Of a stretch of 64,000 bases of DNA, positions 30,101 to 38,853 are shown piece after piece. This stretch comes from Streptomyces griseorubiginosus. GTDB taxonomy: Bacteria; Actinomycetota; Actinomycetes; Streptomycetales; Streptomycetaceae. The position numbers and the translations under genes were made by a program. The stretch covers positions 974,600 to 1,038,599 of the forward strand of contig NZ_KQ948736.1 in NCBI RefSeq assembly GCF_001514195.1, written 5' to 3'. Below the pieces are notes generated by a model. It did no database searches, was not told where the DNA came from, and was given only the letters and a program-made list of their open reading frames with translations. Position 1 is the stretch's first letter; each line of letters starts with the position of its first letter.

Positions 30101-30445
30101 ACCCTGTCCGTACGGCACGGCGCCGCGCACGTGCTGCATCTGCGCGGGCATGTCGAGCGGGCGGAGGCGGAGTACCGCACGGTGCTCGCGGACTGCGTGG
30201 AGACGCTGGGCCCACGGCATCCGGGGACCCTGGCGGTCCGGCACAACCTGGCCGACCTGCTCTGCCTCAAGGGTGAACTCGTCCAGGCAGGAGCGGAGTT
30301 CACCGAGGTACGGGAGGTCTGCGAGGAGGTGCTGGGGCCACGGCATCCGCGGACCCTGGCCGCCGGGGAGGCGCTGGCCCGGCTGCGGGCCGCGGAGGGG
30401 GATCAGACGCCCCGCGACCCCGACTCGGCCGCCGCCGGTTCGTAG
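27173..30445 (+). CDS. STAND (NB-ARC) NTPase with C-terminal TPR array, TTA codon present
   Basis: A 1090-aa signal-transduction NTPase. The N-terminal 130 residues are helical and of unknown type (possible effector). An NB-ARC domain follows, with Walker A GMGGSGKTT (about residue 162), Walker B WLLVVDNAD (about 240) and GLPLALRIAG. About eleven 42-residue TPR units run from about residue 605 to 1075, ending each with LGxxHPxTL-like words. Codon 434 is TTA (28472-28474), implying bldA-dependent translation. The ATG has AGGGGGT upstream. The 3' end overlaps a convergent methyltransferase gene by 43 bp. Related proteins serve as regulators or in conflict/defence; the role here is unknown. Confidence 0.9.
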   Translation: MFGAELFTQTAAAAAGTMVGLMTTDAWQVARHRIARFLRREDVERLEAARAELDAAPPGRQQVILRQQREEWGSTLRGLLDRNPELAGLLAEFVQEFSGVVRPVFIQVQQPAAPLEPARAPGALTVAPPLGRLDRRVRGRGPLLDTLKQLVGKPTSGVRVLHGMGGSGKTTVALEIAAHAAALNVDVWWVTAKNPAALSAGMREVVAALGTPADLIDRAWSGRSSATDLLWRRLCDTASPWLLVVDNADEPEHLAPYGRLAEGTGWIRPAAELPGLVLITSRDSSPTTWGPWATLHSVDALEEDDATEVLWDLAGERAGSREDARMLTRRLGGLPLALRIAGSHLAAASAFPTWPGTTTVRTYADYRVALDERFSELLDERPPGQQGGTLSVPVTGTWELSLDLLERRGIAQARPLMRLLCCLGEAPVPLVGLLRPDRLAASSLLPGVTPQELYTALTALADFGLVELHTPPGGDDHARTLVLHPLVRDAGRLQQDLAEHWEEYAAVVADLVVCATAELSEDDPRDWPRWRLLLPHVDAPLALMGDPYEAEDELVSKALRAAAAGARHLFRRGWLDRAEEVLDACEPVVLACGPNDPDALEVRAAAAHLLHLRGRLAAAESLFRTVLADTRALFGDASGETADARYALANLLHGRGRPVEAETEYRAVHATRRALLGERDPGTLAARKGVAWMARYRGLLAEAEEEYRLLLDAYRETLGAHHPDTLATRHEMAQVLHERGMFGQAEAELRETLQVCARVLGERHPSTLAVRHDLAGVLRDRGLLAEAEQEFRTVLATRAEAYGEDHPETVSARYGLATVLRDRGWPGDAEAEFREVFEVQRRLLGDMHPHTLEVRHNLADLLMERGQLEAAEAEFREVYAARREVLGEQHLLTLSVRHGAAHVLHLRGRTDRAETEYRTVLADCVDTLGPRHPGTLAVRHNLADLLKDQGRLAAAEQEFREVYEARRTVLGEQHLLTLSVRHGAAHVLHLRGHVERAEAEYRTVLADCVETLGPRHPGTLAVRHNLADLLCLKGELVQAGAEFTEVREVCEEVLGPRHPRTLAAGEALARLRAAEGDQTPRDPDSAAAGS
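29801..30304 (+). repeat. 252-bp direct duplication inside the STAND gene
   Basis: Two adjacent 252-bp units (29801-30052 and 30053-30304), each coding 84 residues, i.e. two TPR units. They are far more alike than other TPRs in the protein (both contain LGEQHLLTLSVRHGAAHVLH). This points to a recent in-frame duplication. Confidence 0.85.
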
Positions 30446-31155
30446 CCCGGGAAGCGGGCCGGGATCTGCCCGAGGTCCCAGAGCGCGAGCACCTTGTCGT
30501 CGTAGAAGTCGTCGGACTCCTCGTCGCCGATGACCTGGAGCGGCTCGGGCAGGCCGAAGGGTGCCTTGCACAGGTCGATGGGGCGCCACCAGCCGGTCAC
30601 GATGTCGGTGTTGGCCGGGGTCCGGGAGAAGGTCGTGGTGAGCAGATAGCGCGAGCCGCTCTCCCGGAACCGGGTCAGCGCCTCCACGACATGCTGGTAG
30701 GAGAAGTGCACGAGGGCGTCCCGGCAGACGATGAGGTCGACGCACGGCACGGGCTGCGCGGTGAAGTCGAGCAGCTGGAACTCCCGCCCGGGCGCGGAGT
30801 GTTCGGCAGTGTTGGCCGCCACGAGTTCCGCCACGACGTCGCCGCCGAGGTAGGTGGCGCCGTGCAGGTCGACGTGTCGCATCCAGTTGAAGTCGCCGCA
30901 GGGCGCGTCCAGTACCGAGCGGATCCCCAAGTCCCGAATGAGCGAACCGAGTTGGGCGATGACCCGCTTCATGCGTTGCAGCTCGGAGCCGGGTCCGGAG
31001 CGGGTCTCGTCGGAGCCCCAGCGGTTGGTGCGGTAGATGTCCGTGAACACGTCGTGGAGGTCGGCCTCGTCACGGGGGTCGGTGACGTCGAGGTAGCGTC
31101 GTGCGTCCACGTCGTAGACGGGCTCCCCAGGATTGCTCAGGTACCGCGGGGTCAA
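30403..31155 (-). CDS. Class I SAM-dependent methyltransferase
   Basis: A 250-aa enzyme with the SAM-binding motif SVLDAPCGDFNWM, post-I region YLGGDVVAELV and motif IV-like DLIVCRDALVHF. The TTG at 31155 is chosen because AAAGAGG precedes it by 6 bases and the upstream frame is low complexity. The stop lies inside the 3' end of the convergent STAND gene. An ARMT1/DUF89 gene lies 73 bp upstream in the same direction, so the two may form an operon. The methyl acceptor is unknown. Confidence 0.88.
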   Translation of the reverse strand: MTPRYLSNPGEPVYDVDARRYLDVTDPRDEADLHDVFTDIYRTNRWGSDETRSGPGSELQRMKRVIAQLGSLIRDLGIRSVLDAPCGDFNWMRHVDLHGATYLGGDVVAELVAANTAEHSAPGREFQLLDFTAQPVPCVDLIVCRDALVHFSYQHVVEALTRFRESGSRYLLTTTFSRTPANTDIVTGWWRPIDLCKAPFGLPEPLQVIGDEESDDFYDDKVLALWDLGQIPARFPGYEPAAAESGSRGV

Positions 31156-31228
31156 TGGGGTCCTCTTTCGCTGCCCGTCGGCGGGACGTACGGCAGCCCA
31201 CCGGTACAGGTCGGCAGCATAACGCTCC

Positions 31229-32380
31229 TCAGGGCCGGACCTGGATGAGCGCACGGGTGCCGCCGGTCCGCCAGCGCTGCCCCTCCGCCGCGACCAGAGC
31301 GGCCTCGGTGCGGGCGTCGAGCCCGGTGACCACATCGGACTTGAGGGTGCGCAGCGCGGCGACCGGTCCCGGGAAGCGGTCGGTCGCCTCGGCGAAGGAC
31401 GTGGTCGGCGGCCACCAGCGGTCCCCCACCAGGCGCCGGTAGTTGAGGTCGCCCTTGAGGACGGTCAGCGAGGCCCGGCCGATCTCCGTACGCAGGTCGT
31501 CGGGCATGTCCGCGTAGGGCAGCGGGGCGCACGAGAACGGGTGCGCACGGACCACGAGCCGTCCGTCCGTCATGGCGTCCCACAGCAGCCGTCCGTACCG
31601 CCCCGCCTCCCCCGGCGCCCGTACCAGCCGGCGCAGGGCGTCGACGACGTCGGCGGTGGTCGCGTCGGAGACGTAGTAGGGGTACGGCTTCACGTGCAGG
31701 ACGGCCCGTTCGATCCGCCGGTGTTCGAGAAGGTGGGCGAGGAGGAGCAGGTCGGGGACGAGCTCGCGGCCGGCGTTGTCGGCGATGAGGCAGAGCGTGC
31801 CGGTGCCGTCGAGCAGCGCCCACAGCCGCTCGCTGTCGTCGGCGACCAGATCGGGTACGGCGTCCCGGCCCTCGGCCTCGCCGTCGGAGAGCCGGAACCC
31901 CAGGTCGGCGCGGTTGCCCCAGAGCGACCCGTGCAGCAGGGCGGCGCCCCGCTCCTCGGCGGGCCGGGAGGCGAGTTCGTCCAGCGCGGCCAGTTCCTGG
32001 TCCGTCTCCGGGGAGTCGAGTTCGGTGAGCTTGGAGGGCCGGAAGGGGTCGATGCCCTGCCAGGGGCCGGGCGCGAAGTAGCCCACGGCGTCGAGGAGAC
32101 GGCGGTAGAAGTAGCTCTCCGACCACAGCCAGGGCACGTCGAACCAGGACTGCCCGGCGTAGGTGCCGATCCCCCACTCGGCCCACGCCCCGCCGGGGAG
32201 GGGCTCGATCACACCCTTGGTGCAGTTCTCGAGCAGCGCGTCGAGGGCGCGGTGCTGCTCGGGGCCGTAGGGGAAGGCCTCCCGCACCTGCGCGATGATC
32301 GCGGGGTGCCGCTCGGCGAGCACGCTGTGGGGGAAGGAGCCGGGTTCACTGGCGAGGACGACGGCGGCGCTGGGAGACAT
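31229..32380 (-). CDS. ARMT1/DUF89-family damage-control phosphatase
   Basis: A 383-aa protein of the DUF89/ARMT1 family (metal-dependent phosphatases of damaged or excess sugar phosphates; the human protein was also reported as a carboxyl methyltransferase). Visible signatures are SLWGNRADLGFRLSDG (the Asn/Asp metal region), CLIADNAGRELVPDLLLLAH and LTVLKGDLNYRRLVGD. The ATG at 32380 is chosen as the family N-terminus. It precedes the methyltransferase gene and follows the CprB-like gene on the same strand, with 20 bp to that gene's stop. Confidence 0.9.
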   Translation of the reverse strand: MSPSAAVVLASEPGSFPHSVLAERHPAIIAQVREAFPYGPEQHRALDALLENCTKGVIEPLPGGAWAEWGIGTYAGQSWFDVPWLWSESYFYRRLLDAVGYFAPGPWQGIDPFRPSKLTELDSPETDQELAALDELASRPAEERGAALLHGSLWGNRADLGFRLSDGEAEGRDAVPDLVADDSERLWALLDGTGTLCLIADNAGRELVPDLLLLAHLLEHRRIERAVLHVKPYPYYVSDATTADVVDALRRLVRAPGEAGRYGRLLWDAMTDGRLVVRAHPFSCAPLPYADMPDDLRTEIGRASLTVLKGDLNYRRLVGDRWWPPTTSFAEATDRFPGPVAALRTLKSDVVTGLDARTEAALVAAEGQRWRTGGTRALIQVRP

Positions 32381-32400
32381 ACGCCGACTGTAACCACCTC

Positions 32401-33048
32401 TCAGCCGGCCCTCGACTCCTGCTCCAGCTGACTCACCAGGGTCAGATACCTGGCCCGGCGGGGCACCGGCACCAGGCCCCGGATCATGACGTGCCACATC
32501 TGGGCGAGCCGCCGCGGCTGCCGTCCCACCGGCTCCAGGTGCCGTCCCACCACGCGGGTGCCGACGAAGAAGCACACCAGTGAGTGCGCCATCGCGTCCA
32601 CGTCGGTGTCCGGGTGCAGGTCGGACTCCTTGACCGCGCCGAGGAGTTTGGCGGTCGCGAGGTCCAGCCACTCCGTGAACGGATGCCGCAGGGGCTCCCG
32701 CACCTCGACCCCGCCGGTGGCGAGCCGGAGTCCGGCCCGCAGCACGGGTCCCTCGACGGACAACCGCGCTATCTGGAAGGTGATCCGGACCAGCGCCTCC
32801 AGCGAGGTGCAGCCGCGGGCCTCGATGTCTCCGGCCACCTGCCGTGAGGTCCGGGACTGTATCTCCATGATCGCGTGGGCGAGGTCGTCCTTGGCCGCGA
32901 AGTGGAAGTACAGCGCGCCCTTGGTGACTTGGGCGTGCTCGACGATGTCGCTGAGACTGGTCGACTCATAGCCACGACGGTCGAACAGATCGGCGGCGGC
33001 GGTGATGATCGTCGCTCGGGTCTGTTCAGCGCGTAACTGCCTCGGCAT
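32401..33048 (-). CDS. cprB: CprB-like gamma-butyrolactone receptor family regulator (TetR), TTA codon 5
   Basis: A 215-aa repressor whose sequence closely follows what I know of S. coelicolor CprB. TetR helix-turn-helix at about residues 28-50 (SLSDIVEHAQVTKGALYFHF). The ligand-pocket Trp is W127 in HPFTEW. Codon 5 is TTA (33036-33034), so synthesis probably requires bldA. The ATG at 33048 has AGGAG upstream. An operator-like palindrome lies about 25-45 bp before the start, consistent with autorepression. The broken AfsA-like gene lies immediately upstream on the same strand. Confidence 0.9.
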   Translation of the reverse strand: MPRQLRAEQTRATIITAAADLFDRRGYESTSLSDIVEHAQVTKGALYFHFAAKDDLAHAIMEIQSRTSRQVAGDIEARGCTSLEALVRITFQIARLSVEGPVLRAGLRLATGGVEVREPLRHPFTEWLDLATAKLLGAVKESDLHPDTDVDAMAHSLVCFFVGTRVVGRHLEPVGRQPRRLAQMWHVMIRGLVPVPRRARYLTLVSQLEQESRAG

Positions 33049-33070
33049 CGACTGCACACTCCTGGGAAGG

Positions 33071-33094
33071 AAAAGAACGGGGCATGCCGTTTGT
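33071..33094. promoter_or_regulatory. Autoregulatory (ARE/CprB-type) operator candidate
   Basis: Contains AACGG-GGCATG-CCGTT followed by TGTTT. It resembles the published CprB consensus as I remember it (ACGGG, short spacer, CCCGTTT). It lies between the AfsA-like stop and the cprB start, where a repressor would block cprB transcription. Confidence 0.55.
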
Positions 33095-33118
33095 TTCTAA
33101 CTCTCCGTACACGATAAC

Positions 33119-34046
33119 TCACCCCGCGGCGGCGCCCACCCGGCATTCGAAGGCCACCGACTCCCCTTGCCCTGCTACGACTTGTACGTCGGCGCCGCCC
33201 GCACCGCTCACCTCGATCCAGACCGGTCCGTCGACTTCGGTGAACTGGTGAAACGCGGCATGGAAGGAGGCGGGCACCGGGCCGTCCGGACCGCCGTGCG
33301 CCCGTGCGGCCTGGCGGGCGGCCGCCAGGAGGAGCATGCCGGGGACGTGGTCCAGCGGGTGGGCGAAGAAAACGGGGTGCGCGGTATCGACTCTGAGTCG
33401 CCGGCGGTCGGGACGACCGGTGGGCGACAGGAGCACGTTCGGCGCGCAGGGCCCGCCCCACCGCGCCGGCCGGTAACGGTTCCGGAGGCGGCCGGGGCGG
33501 CCGCAGAGCCCCCGCGTCGGCCGTGCGTCCCCCACGCATCCGGCGGTAGACGGCCTCGTTCGTCCAGCTCACGGCGATGCGACCGGTTCCGACGCATTCC
33601 GGGCCGAGGCGCACGACGGCGCCGTAGCGCAGTCCGGCGGGGCGGCCCGCGGGGCGGCGGACCGCGTCGACGGTGATGTCGACGACGGGCTCGGCGGGGG
33701 CGGCACCGACCGCCAGATGCTCGGGACGGGTGTCGACCCGCAGCTCCCGAAGAACGAACTGATGACCGATCAGGACCGTATAGGCGGCACGGGCGAGCCG
33801 TGCCCCGCACTGGCGGAGCGTTGCTGCCACCAGGAGCGGCTCATGGGCCGAGCGATCTGCCGACACGTGTAACCGGTGGGCACGCGGCCACCGGGCGGTG
33901 AGGGTGAAGCGGTCGGGTCCCGTCCTGGTCCAGCCGGTGAGAAGGGTCTCCGCGACGGACACGCGGTGCACGAGTTCACGGGGGACGGTTGCCGTCAGGG
34001 GCCTGGCCTCGGACGGGAGTTCCGCGAACTGCCGCGACTCTGGCAT
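33119..34046 (-). pseudogene. AfsA-like butyrolactone synthase gene with a one-base frameshift
   Basis: The first frame from ATG 34046 encodes an AfsA N-terminal hotdog domain (LVHRVSVAETLLTGW, LVAATLRQCGARLARAAY, YRRMRG). Homology then continues in the next frame (NVLLSPTG, RLRVDTAHPVFFAHPLDHVP, GMLLLAAARQA) to a stop at 33119. The switch falls near 33450. The total of 928 bp is one base more than 309 codons, so a single extra base explains it; repaired, the protein would be 308 aa (ScbA is about 314). TTA codons occur at codons 59 and 191 of the first frame. It may be a true pseudogene, a sequencing error or a frameshifting site. AfsA proteins make the precursor of gamma-butyrolactone signals. 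Confidence 0.82.
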
Positions 34047-34135
34047 GACTCCCCCTCGTTCCCCCGAAGCGGTTCCACGGAGCGGTGACGGACGGCGAGG
34101 TGCCCGTGCCGATGAGCGATAGAGTACGAGGGATT

Positions 34136-34170
34136 CCGGTCTGTTTTCAATGTGACCTGATCGAGACCGG
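34136..34170. promoter_or_regulatory. Inverted repeat in the AfsA/receptor divergent promoter
   Basis: CCGGTCT at 34136-34142 is repeated inverted as AGACCGG at 34164-34170. The first arm continues GTTTT, as in GBL-receptor binding sites. It sits in the 158-bp region between the divergent afsA-like and receptor genes, 35 bp before the receptor start, so it is a good candidate for receptor binding. Confidence 0.45.
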
Positions 34171-34204
34171 AAGAGACCCGACTCGGCTCATGGGAGGGGT
34201 ACTT

Positions 34205-34867
34205 GTGGCGAGACAGGAGCGCGCCGTCAGGACACGCAGGACGATCGTGGAGGCGGCGGGCGCCGTCTTCGACGAGCACGGTTACGCGGCGACCACCATC
34301 GCGATGGTGCTGGAGCGGGCCGAAGTCACCAAAGGCGCCCTGTACTTCCACTTCCCCTCCAAGGAGTCCCTCGCCCAGGCGGTGCTGGATGAGCAGTTGT
34401 CGCTGGGGGACGTGCCGCCGCATCCGTGCAAGCTCCAGGAGATCGTCGACATGACGTTCGTCTTCGGGCACCGGCTGCGGAGCAACGCCCTGCTGAAGGG
34501 GAGCGTGCGGCTGACGCTGGACCAGTGCGCGCCACCCGGGGTCGATCACTCGGGGCCGTTCAGGCAGTGGAGCGACCGCGTGGTGGAGATGCTGCAAGAC
34601 GCCCGGGACCAGGGCGAGTTGCTGCCGACGGTGCAGCTGCGGGACACGGCCGATCTGCTGGTGGGGGCGTTCTCCGGGGTGCAGCTGATGTCCCGGGCGC
34701 TGCACGGCCGGGAGGATCTGGGGCACCGCATCTCGGTCCTGTGGGCCCATCTGCTGCCGAGCATCGCGGTACCGGGACTGCTGAGCGGCCTTGACAGCCG
34801 GCCGGACCGGGGGACGCGGGTGCTGGCGTCGGCGGAGAGCGGTGAACTGGTAGGCGCCGAGGCGTGA
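34205..34867 (+). CDS. Gamma-butyrolactone receptor-type TetR regulator
   Basis: A 220-aa DNA-binding protein of the ScbR/ArpA group. HTH at about residues 30-50 (TIAMVLERAEVTKGALYFHF), ligand-pocket Trp about W122 (GPFRQWSD). The GTG at 34205 is preferred to the ATG at 34190 because GGGAGGGG stands five bases upstream of GTG. Divergent pairing with an AfsA-like gene is the standard layout of a butyrolactone locus. It is a better match than the CprB-like neighbour for the classical signal receptor. Confidence 0.9.
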   Translation: MARQERAVRTRRTIVEAAGAVFDEHGYAATTIAMVLERAEVTKGALYFHFPSKESLAQAVLDEQLSLGDVPPHPCKLQEIVDMTFVFGHRLRSNALLKGSVRLTLDQCAPPGVDHSGPFRQWSDRVVEMLQDARDQGELLPTVQLRDTADLLVGAFSGVQLMSRALHGREDLGHRISVLWAHLLPSIAVPGLLSGLDSRPDRGTRVLASAESGELVGAEA

Positions 34868-34900
34868 GGTGCGGGACGCGCCGCCGGGTACGACACGAAC

Positions 34901-34945
34901 GGGACGGGTCGGCCGGTGCTGCGCGCGCACCGGCCGACCCGTCCC
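34901..34945. terminator. Bidirectional terminator-like hairpin
   Basis: Perfect 18-bp stem (GGGACGGGTCGGCCGGTG and its complement) with a 9-nt loop, between the convergent receptor and subtilase genes. There is no U-run, as is common in Streptomyces. Confidence 0.8.
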
Positions 34946-34961
34946 TTCGGAGGCGGGAGGC

Positions 34962-36746
<1,785 letters not shown>

Positions 36747-37224
36747 GGATCTTGCCTTTCGTGGCCGTGCTCCGGGCAGCGCGGAGCGGCAGTCAGTTCG
36801 CTTCGGCGTCGAAGCGGCGTGGGGTGATGCCATGAGCGCGGTGGCCGGCCGGGCAGAGATGGGGGTGCGTGCGTGACCTGTTCGGGGTTACCTGTGGGTC
36901 AGCTGTGGTCGAACGATAGGCAAAGAGCTGGTCATGCGGATACAGGGGAAACCCTTGATGCGGCCGGGAACACCCCCTTCCCGATGGCCGGTTGACCGAT
37001 GAAGGCCGCTTTGACCGCGTCTGCCCGCAGACGGAGGGGTGGCGGCGGTCAACAGGTCGCAGGCGAATTCCGGTACGCCGGCCAACAGGTCGCCGACGAA
37101 CGCTCCGGTACGCGGATCAACAGGTCGCCGGCGAACGTTCCGGTGCGTCGGTGAACGTGCGGGGCCCGCGCCGCGTACTGCACGGAAGCCCGTCTTTCCC
37201 GCGCCGCCCGAGGAGGCGTTCCGG
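36747..37224. other. 478-bp divergent promoter region of subtilase and LPMO genes
   Basis: No gene seen. It must hold the promoters of the subtilase (minus) and LPMO (plus) genes. The LPMO side contains a threefold direct repeat (37050-37152). No clear -35/-10 pair could be assigned. Confidence 0.6.
37050..37152. repeat. Threefold direct repeat of about 34 bp
   Basis: Units start at 37050, 37083 and 37118 with CAACAGGTCGC, continue GGCGAA and end TCCGGTACGC-like. Spacings are 33 and 35 bp. It lies 70-175 bp upstream of the LPMO start, so the units could be regulator sites as well as a simple repeat. Confidence 0.8.
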
Positions 37225-38175
37225 ATGGCCCGGATGCCCTGGACCACAGCCCGTCGTACGAGTGCGGCGGTCGCCGCCCTGACTCCCTTCCTGCTGACCG
37301 TGTTCGCGGCGGCGCCCGCGCAGGCGCACGGCGCTCCCACGGATCCGGTGAGCCGGGTCTTCGCCTGCTCCCCCGACGGCGCCTCCACCGGCACCGCCGC
37401 GTGCCGGGCGGCCGTCGCGGCGAACGGCTCGCCCTTCACGGCGTGGGACAACCTGCGGGTCGCGAACGTGAACGGCCGGGACCGGCAGACGATCCCGGAC
37501 GGCAAGCTGTGCAGCGGCGGACTGCCCGCCTACAAGGGCCTCGACCTGGCCCGCTCCGACTGGCCGGCGACCCGGCTGTCCCCCGGTGCGACGCTGACCA
37601 TGAAGTACGTCTCGACGATCCCGCACACCGGCACCTTCCGGATGTACCTCACCGAGCCGGGCTACGACCCGTCGAAGCCGTTGAGGTGGTCCGATCTGCC
37701 GGAGCAGCCGTTCGCCGAGGTGAAGGACCCGGCGCTGACGAACGGGGCGTACCGGATCCGGATGACGCTGCCGAAGGACCGCACGGGCCGGCAGGTGCTG
37801 TACACGATCTGGCAGAACAGCAGTACGGCGGACACGTACTACTCGTGCTCGGACGTGGTGTTCGCGGCGGCGGCCGGGAAACAGGCCGGCGGGTCGGGCG
37901 CCGCCGCGTCCCCGTCGCCCTCGAAGGCCACGGAGAAGGAGGCCGCGAAGGAGGCGGCGAAGAAGGAGCCCGCGCGGAGTCCGACGGCGTCGGCTCCCGC
38001 GGTGCCCGCCACGCCGGCTCCCTCCGTCGCCGGGTCCGCGGCCGCGGCGGCCCCCGACTCCACGCCGGTGGCCGCCGACTCCAAGCCGTCCGCGCCCATG
38101 CTGGCGGGCGGCGCCGCCGGGGTGTTGGTACTCACCGGTGGCGCCGCCCTGGTACTTCGCCTGCGTCGGCGCTGA
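37225..38175 (+). CDS. AA10 lytic polysaccharide monooxygenase with C-terminal membrane anchor
   Basis: A 316-aa copper enzyme that oxidatively cleaves chitin or cellulose. Signal peptide cleavage after AQA would expose His35 as the mature N-terminus, which with His134 (TIPHTGTF) forms the copper histidine brace. The AA10 domain ends near residue 218. A Lys/Glu/Ala/Pro-rich linker, a hydrophobic helix (about 294-311) and a short basic tail follow, so the protein should stay anchored to the cell. The ATG at 37225 has GAGGAGG upstream. Most family members are freely secreted; the anchor is a notable variation. Confidence 0.93.
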   Translation: MARMPWTTARRTSAAVAALTPFLLTVFAAAPAQAHGAPTDPVSRVFACSPDGASTGTAACRAAVAANGSPFTAWDNLRVANVNGRDRQTIPDGKLCSGGLPAYKGLDLARSDWPATRLSPGATLTMKYVSTIPHTGTFRMYLTEPGYDPSKPLRWSDLPEQPFAEVKDPALTNGAYRIRMTLPKDRTGRQVLYTIWQNSSTADTYYSCSDVVFAAAAGKQAGGSGAAASPSPSKATEKEAAKEAAKKEPARSPTASAPAVPATPAPSVAGSAAAAAPDSTPVAADSKPSAPMLAGGAAGVLVLTGGAALVLRLRRR

Positions 38176-38193
38176 ACTACCGGATCACGGAGT

Positions 38194-38853
38194 TCAGTTG
38201 ACGTAGACCGCTTCGCCGCCCGCCGTCACCGGGCTGTACTTCGCGGTCCAGAAGCCGTTGGCGGGGCACAGCGAGGAACCGGAGGTGCGGGTGAACTGCT
38301 GGTTGGAGAACTTGATGCTGTTGTCGCTGTTGTCTGCGGTGCCGGAGAGACCGGCCGCAGCCTGGTAGACGCAGCTGACGCTGCCGAGCAGGGTGCGCAG
38401 CACGACGGTGGTCTGGATGGGACCGCTGGTCGGGGTCACGGAGACGGCGCCGCCGGAGGAGACGTCGGTGGTGTAGGCCAGGTTGTTCACCGTGATGCTG
38501 GTGACACCGAGGACGCCGATCACGTTCGAGGTGCAGTTGCCGAAGGTCTGCCCGGTCAGGGACTCGACGGCGGTGCCCGGCGCGGTCGGGTTGCTGCCCA
38601 CCGTGGCGGTGAACGTGGAGGTGCCACAGGTGATGCCGCTGGTGCCGGTCGCGGTGGAGTAGAGGGTCGCGGAGGTGCCGCTCGCCAGGGACGCCGTGAT
38701 GGTCGAGCCCTCGGCGACGCTGGGGCCGCCGACGGTGCCGGTGGTGAGGACCGCGACGTCGTCCGCGGCGGCGGGGGCGGAGGCGGCCACGGCCACGGGG
38801 AGCGCGAGGGCGGCGGCAGCGGCGGTGAGGGAGACCAGAGAACGCATACGCAT
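38194..38853 (-). CDS. Secreted Thr/Ser-rich protein of unknown function
   Basis: A 219-aa protein with a signal peptide (about 30 residues, MRMRSLVSLTAAAAALALP) and a mature part rich in Thr, Ser, Gly and Val. Four cysteines (in GITCGTS, GNCTSN, VSCVYQ and SSLCPANG) could form two disulfides. The pattern suggests a beta-rich extracellular protein like others annotated only as secreted in Streptomyces. AAAGAGG stands 9 bases before the ATG. It converges on the LPMO gene and is divergent from the DUF6230 operon. Confidence 0.85.
   Translation of the reverse strand: MRMRSLVSLTAAAAALALPVAVAASAPAAADDVAVLTTGTVGGPSVAEGSTITASLASGTSATLYSTATGTSGITCGTSTFTATVGSNPTAPGTAVESLTGQTFGNCTSNVIGVLGVTSITVNNLAYTTDVSSGGAVSVTPTSGPIQTTVVLRTLLGSVSCVYQAAAGLSGTADNSDNSIKFSNQQFTRTSGSSLCPANGFWTAKYSPVTAGGEAVYVN

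Noticed and set aside
34085..34204. Longer N-terminus for the second butyrolactone receptor
   Set aside because: It would run over the inverted repeat in the divergent promoter and does not fit the TetR family start; GTG at 34205 has a good ribosome site.
36747..36833. N-terminal extension of the subtilase to an ATG at 36833
   Set aside because: It would put 29 unrelated residues before a complete signal peptide; the TTG at 36746 with AAAGG upstream is more credible.
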